Below are positions 19,315 through 28,015 of a DNA stretch of 53,003 nt, one piece after another. A program made the position numbers and the translations under genes. How positions within the stretch are numbered: position 1 is the first letter of the stretch; the number at the start of each line of letters is the position of its first letter. The stretch comes from Nemertoderma westbladi (taxonomy: Eukaryota > Xenacoelomorpha > Nemertodermatida > Nemertodermatidae), in contig JAUCBJ010007360.1 in assembly GCA_032718475.1 (NCBI GenBank), forward strand, positions 1-53,003, read 5' to 3'. Under the pieces are notes generated by a model. It did not search any database and was not told where the DNA came from. It saw nothing but the letters and a program-made list of their open reading frames with translations.

Positions 19315-22300
19315 GTACTGTCCGTAAGACGTCTTCAGTGACCATGTGGGTGTTCATCAGCTTCGTCATTAGACGTTTTGAACTGCCCACGAGTCTCTCG
19401 ACGCATCCTAACGTATGTGATGCATACGGCGTCCTTCTCTCCCACTTCACTTGTCGTCTTCTCATGGCCGCTCTGACTTCTTCTCCCTCCAAGATGTCTA
19501 AGGCCTCTGCCATCTCACTCTCTGCGCCCACAAAATTGGTGCCGTTGTCGCTATATATCACCGCGATCGTCCCACCTTTGCGGTCCCTAAACCTTTCTAA
19601 GGCGTTAATGAATGCTGATGCGGTTGCATCTTGGGCGAGTTCTATCCCTACCGCCCGCGTATTGTTGCATACGAAGATAATACCGTAGCGTTTCTCCGTG
19701 TGTCGCATCACCTTGATCTTTATCGGCCCGAACATGTCCACACCGCAATGCGTAAATGGCGGGTCGTGCTGTCTTACCCTACTCGCCGGTAGTGGCGCCA
19801 TCTCCTGTACGGCTCGCTCCTTCTTCGCTCGTCGGCAGGTCTGGCACTGTCCCACTACCGCTTTCACCTTCTTCCTTAGTTGTTTGACCCAATAGGTCCT
19901 CCTTATCTCTGTGAGGGTTCGGTTGGTGCCCCCATGCAGTATTGATTTGTGGGAGTCCCATATGATCTGGTGGACTATAGGCGATCCTGTGGGAATGATG
20001 ATGGGTTTCGGTGGCACGACTATACTGTTGTTATATCCCACCCTAGAATTCATCACTAGAATCCCTTCCTCGTTGAGTTGTGGCGACAGCGTGATCAACT
20101 CGCTATCCCGTCGGAGGTGTTGGTGGTTACCGACGCGTTCCACCTCGTCGCCGTAGTTCTTGCGTTGCTCATAGCGGATCACTGCCTTGGCCGCTCCTTC
20201 CAGATCTATGGTTGTCCTGGTCTTCTTGTCCTTGCTGACTCCCGCAAGGAAATTCCCAAAGGCTCTCCAGTACGCCACTAGTTTCTTGGTCTTATACCAA
20301 CTAGAACTGTAGCTGAGGAGTTTATCCGTCGGGTTATCGCACAGTTCCCTTCCTGGTTGCACGTCCCTGATCTCCCTCACCATCTGGGAGTATATCTCTT
20401 CTCCCTCTGAATCTCCCTCTTCTCCTTCTGATACTACTTCCGAGCCCGGGTCCACCTTCCTCATCGGCGGCCAGGCCTCTCTATCGCTCAGAAATTGTGG
20501 CCCATGTTGCCACAATACTTCCTTCTTCAGGAAAGTGTGGCATTCCACGCCCCTCGACAGCAAGTCCGCTGGGTTCTCATCTGTTGGGCAGTAGTGCCAC
20601 CTTTCCAGTTCTGTGCTCGCCCTTATTTCGTCCACTCTATTCGCGACGAATATCGGGTATCTCGTCTTTTCGTTGTGTAGCCAACCAAGCACTACCATGG
20701 AGTCCGTCCAGTAGTGTGTCTCCACTATGTTGGGAATTGTATCCACTAGGTAGGCTGTGGCTCTAACTCCTAGTCTCGCGGCTGTCAATTCTAACTTGGG
20801 AACAGATGCTGAATCTGGCGGCGTTGACTTAGCTTTGCTAAAGGCTAGTCTGGGCTTGTGAGGCCCCTCTCGTTGTACTAAATAGAGTGCCGCTCCGTAT
20901 GCCTCTAGGGACGCGTTGGAGAACATATGTAGGTCCAGATTCGTCATGTTCCCGTCCGGGAAATACACTCGCGGCATGTTGTATGTTCCCATCCTCTCCA
21001 AGTCTCCTGTCCATTTGCTCCACTGTTTCCTGATGTCTTCTGGTACCTCTACGTCCCACTCATCCTTCAACTTATATACTCTCTTGAGTATCTGTTTCCC
21101 CGTGACTAGTAATGGGGATGCTAGGCCTAAGGGATCGTATATCCTTGCTATATACAATACGTAACCCCTCTTCGTATGGGTGTCTGCGCCCTCCTGGCTC
21201 AGCTGATACTTCAGTTTGTCTGTTTTCCTATCCCACACGATTCCCAACGCCTTCTGCTGGGATTCCGTTCTCTTAATCGCCATGTCCTGTCCTTTGGCTG
21301 TTGTAGGGTTGTCCATGGTCGATTCTGGTTTCTTGTCTTCTATTTCCCTGATAAATTCTTCTGAACTGGATTGGAATTTGGTCAGGTTGAAGCCGGATCC
21401 TTTCAGGATGTCGCGAACCTCGCGCCCTGTTTTCAGTATCTCCTCAACCGTATTTCCAGACTCCATGCCGTCGTCTACGTAGAAACCGCGTCTGATCATA
21501 TCGACGGCGCTACTGCTATATCTATCTTCCTTGCCCTTTACCAGGTCTCTCACTGCCATAGTCGTCGTAAATGAGGACGACTTGGCCCCCATATTTTGTA
21601 CTACCATCTTATACGCTGGTATTACCGGCGGTTCTTCTTCGCCGTTATACCATAAGAAGCGTTGACTGTCACTATCTTCTTCTGTTACTCGGACTTGGTT
21701 GAACATGCCTTCTATGTCACACGTGAAGGCGTGTTTCCCATTCCTAAATCTAAGTAGTACTTCTATGCCCGAATTGTATATGTTTGGGCCCTCTAGTAGG
21801 TAATCGTTTAAGCACTTTCCGTCGGTCTTTGCCGATGCATCGACTACCATCCTAAGTTTACCTTTCTTTGGGTCTAAAGCTACGTGGAGTGGCAGGTAGT
21901 ATGTCCTGTCCGTGTTCGGTTCGTCGACCGGTAACTCCACGGCCCATCCTTTCTCGACGTACTTCTTAATCGTTTTGTGAATATACTCGTTCTTCTCGGG
22001 GCTCCGTTGCAGTGTTTGTTTCAGCTTGCGGAGTCTCGTGAGTACCATCCCTCTATTATCGGGTAGCGGTATCTTCGGTAGTTTCCATACCATTCCTATT
22101 GTATACCGCCCCTCATCACACGTCATCGATTCCTCCACACTTTGTAGAGCCTGCTTGTCTTCTACCGAGGTCCCGACCCCGGTCTCTTTCAGTCCCTCGA
22201 AGTCTTGTCTGAGCAGTCTTTTAAGCTGCTCCTCTGCTCCCTCGTCACCCATTTCCTGCATTGTTCCCGCGAACATGCATCCTGATGTCTCCGACATCCT

Positions 22301-24178
22301 GAATGGTATCTTGCTCTTAATTGGACCACTCAGCGTCCACCCGAATGGCGTTAATATGGCCACCGGGTCGCTCTGCTTGTCTTCGCCGAAGACCGTTTGC
22401 ATTCTCTCGTGGGCCGTTGGGCAGTCCATGCCTACTATGATGGATACCTTCCTAACGTCCACGTCTGGGATTGAGAAGTCAATGTTGTCCAGGAATTTGT
22501 ATTGCTCGACCTCGATGTTCGTTGGCCGCCTGGCATTGATGTTAATTGACTCTATTACTTGGATGGGGTCGATGGTTGCCCCATAATCGCATCCTGGTGC
22601 CACTGCTGCAATTGCGCACCGTCCTGTCCTCATCTCTAGGATCTCTTCTTTGCTAGAGATGGTTGTCACCGCCATCCTGCTTGGCCTCGTTCTCAACCCT
22701 ATTTCTTCGGCTACCCATTCCTCAACTAATGTGAAGGCAGCTCCACTATCAACCAGCATTAGTGTTGTTACTGATCGATTGCCTTCCCCGATCACTCGTA
22801 CTGGTACTACTCCAAGTAGCACTGTTCCTCTCTTCTTCGCCCCTACTGTGCTCGTTGCCATCGTCTGGCCTCTCCTTTGGCCAAACTTGACCGGTTTCTC
22901 TTGGCATTCCCTGGCCTTGTGTCCACTCTTCACACATCGCGAGCAGATTTTATTGCTCGACGCGTAATCTATCTGGTCTTGCCTCGGTAGCGCCTGCCAG
23001 TACCTGCAGTTCATGGTTTTATGAAGCGCATTTGCGTGTAGCTGGCATTTGCTCTTTGGGTCATAGCCCTCTTTATACAATGCATTGCGTATCGCAGTTA
23101 TATTCGTACCAAAGTCCCTACTATTCTTATTGACTGGGTTTGACCTATTGGACGTACTGGGGTTATGTTTATTCATGTTGTTATTGTTCCCCTGTCCGTC
23201 CCTTGATGTTGTCTTATCTTCGCTTGTCTGTGGACTTGCAGTCCCCTGCGTCGCTGCATATGGCAATGATTGTCTGAGCCTCGGCAATGCGTTTGATGTA
23301 TTGTGCTCTGGTTTGGGCCTGTAATGATCTGTCTTTGGTCCCTTTCCCAGGCTATCTTCACTATAAACTGGGTCCGTTATTAGTTCAGCCTCGTAATTCA
23401 AGAAGTTTGACATTTCTTCTAAACCTGGTTCCGCACCTTTCTTGTCTCGGGTGGAGAAAGCGACCTTCCTCCATTTGTTGCGCAGCCAGCTCGGTAGTGC
23501 CTGCGCTATCGTGGTGATGTTGTTGGACGCGTTGAGTTCGTATGGCGCGTCTAGCGTCTTCAGCACGATCAGCGCCTTCTCGACTTTGTTAGCAAACGTC
23601 TTAATGCTAACGGGATTATCCTGTAGGCCACCCGATGTTATGCCTCTCAGCGTTTGCCTGATGATCTTGGCCGGGTGCCCGTATTCCCTATCCAGTGCCC
23701 GCCATGCTGTCGTGAAGCCGCCCTCTATTCCCTGATATTGCCTCACGATGTCGTATGCTGGGCCTCCCGTGTACACTTGTAGATACTTTAGGCACTCCGC
23801 CTGCGTCAAATTTTTTGTTAGTATTTCGTTACTATACATTCGCCAAAACTGTAAGTATTCTTCCGGCCTGCTCCCATCGAATTTGAACGGTTCCACGGGT
23901 GGTAATTCGATCCTCGTTTTCAACGCATCGATCAACGTGGCCATCCCCATTGCCTGCGCTTCTAATGGATTCGACGGATGCTGTATAGTTTCCCCTGTCT
24001 GGTGCGGTTCGTCCGTCCTATTTCTTGATCTTCTCTGACTCGGATATGTCATCGGGGGTAGCGGCCCCCTCCATATGTCTGTATCACACGACCTGTTTTC
24101 GTCTAGGGGTCTCGTTGTTCTTGTTCCTGTCTGGGTATATTGTTGATATTGTGATGGGGGAATGTCACCCTGTCCCAC
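19283..24178 (-). CDS. BEL/Pao polyprotein: Gag-like, protease, RT, RNase H, integrase
   Basis: 1631 codons (open from about 24212; first ATG at residue 43, position 24052). DUF1759-like Gag region at residues ~92-270 (PPVEPFKFDGSRPEEYLQFW). A CHHC knuckle lies at 378-391 and a CCHC knuckle at 412-425. The DUF1758-like aspartic protease has LVDSGA (D477). The reverse transcriptase is at ~700-1000, with D821 (CDIEGMF) and YVDD (900-903). RNase H is at ~1080-1210, with E1130, D1159 and D1205, but Asn1088 where catalytic Asp is expected (FSNAS). The integrase has an H1410/H1415/C1445/C1448 zinc site and D1481, D1544, E1594, the last two 49 residues apart. The frame stops at 19283, just before the DUF5641-like end. 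It may be reached from the upstream frame by a +1 shift. Confidence 0.95.
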   Translation of the reverse strand: MGQGDIPPSQYQQYTQTGTRTTRPLDENRSCDTDIWRGPLPPMTYPSQRRSRNRTDEPHQTGETIQHPSNPLEAQAMGMATLIDALKTRIELPPVEPFKFDGSRPEEYLQFWRMYSNEILTKNLTQAECLKYLQVYTGGPAYDIVRQYQGIEGGFTTAWRALDREYGHPAKIIRQTLRGITSGGLQDNPVSIKTFANKVEKALIVLKTLDAPYELNASNNITTIAQALPSWLRNKWRKVAFSTRDKKGAEPGLEEMSNFLNYEAELITDPVYSEDSLGKGPKTDHYRPKPEHNTSNALPRLRQSLPYAATQGTASPQTSEDKTTSRDGQGNNNNMNKHNPSTSNRSNPVNKNSRDFGTNITAIRNALYKEGYDPKSKCQLHANALHKTMNCRYWQALPRQDQIDYASSNKICSRCVKSGHKARECQEKPVKFGQRRGQTMATSTVGAKKRGTVLLGVVPVRVIGEGNRSVTTLMLVDSGAAFTLVEEWVAEEIGLRTRPSRMAVTTISSKEEILEMRTGRCAIAAVAPGCDYGATIDPIQVIESININARRPTNIEVEQYKFLDNIDFSIPDVDVRKVSIIVGMDCPTAHERMQTVFGEDKQSDPVAILTPFGWTLSGPIKSKIPFRMSETSGCMFAGTMQEMGDEGAEEQLKRLLRQDFEGLKETGVGTSVEDKQALQSVEESMTCDEGRYTIGMVWKLPKIPLPDNRGMVLTRLRKLKQTLQRSPEKNEYIHKTIKKYVEKGWAVELPVDEPNTDRTYYLPLHVALDPKKGKLRMVVDASAKTDGKCLNDYLLEGPNIYNSGIEVLLRFRNGKHAFTCDIEGMFNQVRVTEEDSDSQRFLWYNGEEEPPVIPAYKMVVQNMGAKSSSFTTTMAVRDLVKGKEDRYSSSAVDMIRRGFYVDDGMESGNTVEEILKTGREVRDILKGSGFNLTKFQSSSEEFIREIEDKKPESTMDNPTTAKGQDMAIKRTESQQKALGIVWDRKTDKLKYQLSQEGADTHTKRGYVLYIARIYDPLGLASPLLVTGKQILKRVYKLKDEWDVEVPEDIRKQWSKWTGDLERMGTYNMPRVYFPDGNMTNLDLHMFSNASLEAYGAALYLVQREGPHKPRLAFSKAKSTPPDSASVPKLELTAARLGVRATAYLVDTIPNIVETHYWTDSMVVLGWLHNEKTRYPIFVANRVDEIRASTELERWHYCPTDENPADLLSRGVECHTFLKKEVLWQHGPQFLSDREAWPPMRKVDPGSEVVSEGEEGDSEGEEIYSQMVREIRDVQPGRELCDNPTDKLLSYSSSWYKTKKLVAYWRAFGNFLAGVSKDKKTRTTIDLEGAAKAVIRYEQRKNYGDEVERVGNHQHLRRDSELITLSPQLNEEGILVMNSRVGYNNSIVVPPKPIIIPTGSPIVHQIIWDSHKSILHGGTNRTLTEIRRTYWVKQLRKKVKAVVGQCQTCRRAKKERAVQEMAPLPASRVRQHDPPFTHCGVDMFGPIKIKVMRHTEKRYGIIFVCNNTRAVGIELAQDATASAFINALERFRDRKGGTIAVIYSDNGTNFVGAESEMAEALDILEGEEVRAAMRRRQVKWERRTPYASHTLGCVERLVGSSKRLMTKLMNTHMVTEDVLRTVLAKCEGIINR

Positions 24179-25172
24179 CCCCCACTGGTATGTCTGGTAC
24201 TGGGGTTGATGTTAATATGTTGGGGCCCATACACCTATCCGCAATAATTCCCCCCTCCCCTGGGTATATGTTATGTCCCTGCATGCTGTAGTCATACTGC
24301 TGTGCTGGTACCGGTATAGGCCTATCAGCTTCTGGCCTACCCGCCGGTATGTATTCCGCGACTTCCGGGTTTAATCCCGTTGTCCGCGCTATCCTATCGC
24401 CTACATTGCCTCTCTCAGTATGGCCTACGGTATGTGCAGTAAGGCCTATAGTATGTCCTACAGTCTGCATGTGGTGTTCGGGATCGAAGTTTATTCTTCT
24501 CGAATAATCCTCCCCGCGGCTACCGTAATCTCGATCGGTAGGTATATTCCGTCGGAAAGTTTCTCTTCGACCCCCCTCTCCACTGTTTTCATCTTCGTAC
24601 CGATACATCGCGCACCCCTCTCTCGGCGCGTAATGCGTCTCACCGGATCGCATCCCTCCGGGGTGACGGCAATCTCCCGGAGTCCGACCCCACTGACTCT
24701 CCGTTCTCATCTCGACTACCGACGGCTCGCTGTCCGTCCTCGCTCTTCTATCGTTTGCGGCGATACTTCTACTACTGTCTTCCCCTCTTCTCCTATCAGT
24801 GGAATATTCCCGCTCACGAGATCTCTCGTCGACCTCCCGGTTAAACCCCACTGTTCTTCTTTCCTCCTCTGATCGGGCTCGACGCTCCGTCTGCCCTCCC
24901 GCGACGTCAACCTGTCTTTCTCTGCTCGATCGCACGTCGCCGGGGATACTCGCAATCCCCCTATTACTCTCCGTCGCCGGTTGTTGCGGTTTACCTTGTT
25001 CGGCCCTCGCATTGTCCGCTGACGGCTGTGGGACACTCTCTGCCCCCCCCCTCTCGCCGCTAACTTTCTGTTGTGGGGTGCTCGTTGCCCCCCCCCCACT
25101 CGCTACATCTAACTTCGCTACCTCTCGCCCCGCTACTATATATTTCTCTAGTCGACACATCAATCCTACCAC
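24165..25172 (-). CDS. Gag-like frame D: Arg/Glu-rich disordered region
   Basis: About 330 codons open on the minus strand (first ATG 25160), rich in Arg, Glu, Gly and Ser, with no recognisable fold. It contains a Pro/Tyr/Gln stretch (PIPVPAQQYDYSMQGHNIYP) near its end. It overlaps the preceding frame by about 110 nt across a run of ten G (minus strand, 25089-25098). It also overlaps the start of the Pao polyprotein by about 45 nt across a run of six G. In both cases the next frame is +1. It is best read as part of a gag-like N-terminal region, either continuous in the active element or joined by recoding. Confidence 0.55.
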   Translation of the reverse strand: MVGLMCRLEKYIVAGREVAKLDVASGGGATSTPQQKVSGERGGAESVPQPSADNARAEQGKPQQPATESNRGIASIPGDVRSSRERQVDVAGGQTERRARSEEERRTVGFNREVDERSREREYSTDRRRGEDSSRSIAANDRRARTDSEPSVVEMRTESQWGRTPGDCRHPGGMRSGETHYAPREGCAMYRYEDENSGEGGRRETFRRNIPTDRDYGSRGEDYSRRINFDPEHHMQTVGHTIGLTAHTVGHTERGNVGDRIARTTGLNPEVAEYIPAGRPEADRPIPVPAQQYDYSMQGHNIYPGEGGIIADRCMGPNILTSTPVPDIPVGGGTG

Positions 25173-25743
25173 AGTCGGGTCTATTCACCCCCGCCTCTCC
25201 CTCTGCTATTGCGTGGCCTTCCAGGCCCTCTGCTCCCTGTCTACCAACTACGTGGCCTACCAGGCCCTCTGCTCCCTGTCTACTAACTACGCGGCCCAAC
25301 GTGTTTACATTAATAGCACCCATATTGGAAACGGAATTAATTTGCTCATTTGAAACAAAATCATTTGTATTATTCTGCGCGACTACGTTATCTGAATTAT
25401 TTTGTAAATTCGGGCTAAGATCATTATTTGAATTATTCGAATTATTCTGTGTAATTGCGTTATTTAAGTTATTTTGTAGGTCCGAATTCGAGTTATTATT
25501 TTGATTATTTGAATTATTTTGCGTAACTACATCAATATTAGGATTATTTTCTACATTAACACTGGGATTGTTCTGATTTAAACCCAAATTACTACCACCA
25601 GGCAAAGTATTTCCTGTAATAAAGGTTTGATTAGCGTTATCCCATACGGTACTATTAATATCAACAACGTCTACTGTACCATTATTATCATTATTACCCC
25701 CCCCCGCTCGTACGGTCGCACCAGTCTTGAGTCTATCGTGCGG
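25060..25743 (-). CDS. Gag-like frame C: Asn-rich low-complexity region
   Basis: About 220 codons, open from a TGA near 25743, without an ATG near its beginning. The first half is Asn/Gln-rich (QNNSNNSNNDLSPNLQNN), prion-like in composition. The second half carries a duplicated GRQGAEGL-type segment. The AT-rich, Asn-heavy coding differs from the GC-rich frames on both sides. The frame is +1 relative to frame B, which ends inside its first ten codons. Confidence 0.5.
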   Translation of the reverse strand, partial: PHDRLKTGATVRAGGGNNDNNGTVDVVDINSTVWDNANQTFITGNTLPGGSNLGLNQNNPSVNVENNPNIDVVTQNNSNNQNNNSNSDLQNNLNNAITQNNSNNSNNDLSPNLQNNSDNVVAQNNTNDFVSNEQINSVSNMGAINVNTLGRVVSRQGAEGLVGHVVGRQGAEGLEGHAIAEGEAGVNRPDCGRIDVSTREIYSSGARGSEVRCSEWGGGNEHPTTES

Positions 25744-26899
25744 TCCCTGTCAGTGGGGTATTAATAAATGTATCTACGGCCCTCGGCTCCTCAAAAATAC
25801 TCGAGCCGGCCCCGGATTCAGACGGCGTCGCTTGCACGTATTCCAACTCGTGCTCCCCTCTAATTATATTTCCCGCAAACTCACTCTTCCGTTTCACTAA
25901 TTCCTTGCGCTCTTTTTCACTCTCTGCTACTTTCCCCTTACGCTCCTGGGTGTCCTTGATGGCCGAGTCTGCGGCACTCTTAATGCTCTCCCTTCGTCTC
26001 GCCCCACGCTCTTTGCGTTCCTTTTCCTTTCTCGTCTCATATTCCTTATGTTCCGCCTCACGCTCCTTGCGTTCCCTTTCCTCTCTCGCCTCACGCTCCT
26101 TGCGTTCCTTTTCCATTCCCGCCTCACGCTCCTTGCATTCCTTTTCCATTCCCGCCTCACGCTCCTTGCGTTCCGCCTCACGCTCCTTGCGTTCCCTTTC
26201 CATTCTCGCCTCACGCTCCTTGCGTTCCGCCTCACGCTCCTTGCGTTCCTTTTCCTCTCTCGCTTCACGCTCCCTACACTCCCTTTCCTCTATCTCATCA
26301 TACTCCCTTAGGCTTTTCAAAGCCCTTTCGGCCCTTTCTCCGGTTTCTCTAAGCAATACCGTTTCCCTCTCCAACCGCACTCTTCCCTCCTCTAGCCGTT
26401 CCTTCATTTCTCTCTGACCTTGCTCTGCCATGCTGAGACGGTATGCGGCTCCTATTTTCCTCACCGCTCTTTCTTTCGCGGAGGATGTAGCAGACTTATC
26501 GGTTATGACGGACTTCCCCCGCCTTCCCGACCTACTAACTTTCTCCCCCTTCCCGGAGCTTTCTCCGACCGACGAGGCCGAATCCTCGGTGTTAACCTCG
26601 GATTCGCCCTCTTCAGGTCCCTTCCAACCCACTGGTTTTACTCCCCGGGCATCGACCAAGTATGGCCCTATGTACACTGGCGCTACGCTAGGTTCCATAC
26701 TCCCACACTCCCATAGTTCAAACAGTTCGCCGGCTATCCTTTCTGCTCTCTCCCCGGCCAGTTCTCTCTGCCCAAAACGTATTAGGTAATTTAAGTGTTT
26801 ATCCGACTCACCTAGTCGCTTTCTCAGTCTCACCTCGTCTACCTTCGCCCCTTCCTTCTTAGCGTCGCTTATCAGCTTCCGGGTCGCGTTGTAGGCCCG
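25733..26899 (-). CDS. Gag-like frame B: charged coiled-coil region
   Basis: About 388 codons following an in-frame TGA (26900-26902) with no stop until 25733. The N-terminal ~90 residues look folded (RLGESDKHLNYLIRFGQREL ... ELFELWECGS ... PVYIGPYLVDARG). Then come an acidic Ser-rich linker and ~170 residues of Glu/Lys/Arg heptad-like coiled coil with KEREAERKEREA repeats. It has no start codon at its 5' limit, so it most likely belongs to the same reading unit as frame A. A coiled coil of this kind would suit multimerisation of a capsid precursor; that is inference. Confidence 0.65.
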   Translation of the reverse strand, partial: RAYNATRKLISDAKKEGAKVDEVRLRKRLGESDKHLNYLIRFGQRELAGERAERIAGELFELWECGSMEPSVAPVYIGPYLVDARGVKPVGWKGPEEGESEVNTEDSASSVGESSGKGEKVSRSGRRGKSVITDKSATSSAKERAVRKIGAAYRLSMAEQGQREMKERLEEGRVRLERETVLLRETGERAERALKSLREYDEIEERECREREAREEKERKEREAERKEREARMERERKEREAERKEREAGMEKECKEREAGMEKERKEREAREERERKEREAEHKEYETRKEKERKERGARRRESIKSAADSAIKDTQERKGKVAESEKERKELVKRKSEFAGNIIRGEHELEYVQATPSESGAGSSIFEEPRAVDTFINTPLTGTAR

Positions 26900-26902
26900 T
26901 CA
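26900..26902 (-). other. In-frame TGA between gag-like frames A and B
   Basis: On the minus strand CTT TGA CGG interrupts an otherwise open frame running from 27376 to 25733. CGG after UGA matches the best-known readthrough context of several RNA viruses. The change is equally what deamination of a CGA codon at a CpG would give. Confidence 0.7.
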
Positions 26903-27376
26903 AAGTCGCTCAGAAACCCCGACGTCCTCGTCGCCGACCTCTCCTCCGTCCCTCCGGGTCCGACGTCGTACCGGCGGCTCCACCGTCGCCGTTCCGGTGG
27001 GCCGTCCGTCGCCCTCGGCCTGTAGCTGGCCGGCGACATCGGTACCGATCTCTCCTCCGTCTCTTCGTGTCCGGCGTCGCACCGTCGGCCCCACCGTCGC
27101 CGTTTCGGTGGGCCGCCCGTCGCCCTCGGCCTGTAGCTGGCCGGCGACATCGGCGCGCCGTTCTGCCTCTCGTGTCGACTCATCTCCTTCTCCCTCCGTC
27201 TCGCTCTCTCTCTCTCTTGGCTCGACTTCGGGTTCCAGGCCCTCCTCGTCCTGTGCTTCTGGTTCGCCCGTTATCGATGGCTCCGGCGTCGTGGGCCTGT
27301 ATCGTTTGGTCGCGGCCTCGCGGATCGTTAGGTCTTCGTCCGGGGTCCGCGTCGGTGTCTCGCCCGATTCACTCAT
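26900..27376 (-). CDS. First frame of the Pao element (gag-like frame A)
   Basis: 158 codons from the ATG at 27376, 121 nt after the 5' LTR, ending at a TGA (26900). Composition is Arg/Glu/Thr/Pro-rich and disordered. It includes a tandem duplication of 37 residues (111 bp; DVAGQLQAEGDGRPT... twice). The downstream frame B is in the same phase and has no ATG of its own, so the TGA is either a nonsense mutation or a readthrough codon; its context is CTT TGA CGG. No known domain is visible. Confidence 0.65.
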   Translation of the reverse strand: MSESGETPTRTPDEDLTIREAATKRYRPTTPEPSITGEPEAQDEEGLEPEVEPRERESETEGEGDESTREAERRADVAGQLQAEGDGRPTETATVGPTVRRRTRRDGGEIGTDVAGQLQAEGDGRPTGTATVEPPVRRRTRRDGGEVGDEDVGVSERL

Positions 27377-27424
27377 CTCGTTTGTGGCTGATGATTCGGC
27401 TAGCTAGGTTGTACCGGTAGTTCT

Positions 27425-27497
27425 TAGAGTTTAACTAGGGCGGCAGCTCGGTTTTAGTTACTGAGTTTAGCTGGGGAAGCAACACCGGTTTAGTTAC
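27425..27497 (-). repeat. Imperfect tandem repeat in the leader after the 5' LTR
   Basis: Two ~36-bp units (minus strand GTAACTAAACCGGTG... and GTAACTAAAACCGAG..., both ending GTTAAACTC/GCTAAACTC-like) follow the LTR directly. No TGG-starting primer-binding site complementary to a tRNA 3' end is present at the LTR border. Confidence 0.7.
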
Positions 27498-28015
27498 TGT
27501 GACGGGATCCAGGAGGGATCCCGATTTATCCGGTGTGGTATTTAGTCCACGCGTCCCCGCCGTGTGTAAGAGTGAAACAAAGATAACTGAGTTCTGAAGT
27601 TATAAGATATAGATATATTGTGAATGTGTACAAGGCGGGATACGGTAACTAAAGTCCCGTGATCCCCTAACTAAACTAATTGGCTGTACCCTACGCTAGC
27701 ACTGCTGCACTGAGATAACTGAATCACTGATTAATAGGTTATTGGTTATATTGCACGGTGGCCTTACTGCTACTCAATCGATGCCATTCCCCCCTCTGAT
27801 TGGTTAATACCCTTGTTGGCGCCCCGTGGAGTATTCCCGTTCACTCCACCTGTTCTCTCTGGGTTAGGGGTTTGGCCCCTGACCCTCTATTGTGTGCTTC
27901 CTTCCCACTCTTATTGGGATGGCACGAGTTGGTTAATTGCCCAATCTCCTGGCTCCCAATATTGCTTATCGGCTAATAACTTTATGGGGTGTTGGCGGGA
28001 TTGAATAAGCTAACA
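27498..28015 (-). repeat. 5' LTR of the Pao element
   Basis: 518 bp, identical to the 3' LTR except for one substitution and a 19-bp deletion. The deletion lies near 27600, next to TTATAAGATATAGATATATT, the only obvious TATA-like region. It would drive transcription toward lower coordinates. Confidence 0.95.

Larger units (their letters stand above)
13754..28015 (-). mobile_element. 14.26-kb BEL/Pao LTR retrotransposon with an extra 3' ORF
   Basis: This is a complete element on the minus strand: 5' LTR 27498-28015, internal region 14291-27497, 3' LTR 13754-14290. The LTRs run TG...CA and are flanked by GTTGT duplications. Coding order is gag-like frames (27376 to 24165), a Pao-type Gag-protease-RT-RNase H-integrase polyprotein (24178 to 18838), a hairpin-repeat array (18064-18730), and an additional ORF with an exonuclease-like domain and zinc knuckles (17545 to 15001). 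BEL/Pao assignment rests on the YVDD reverse transcriptase, the Pao-type domain order and the DUF5641-like end. At 14 kb it is well above the usual size of the superfamily. The nearly identical LTRs indicate recent insertion, yet the coding region contains several breaks. Confidence 0.95.
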
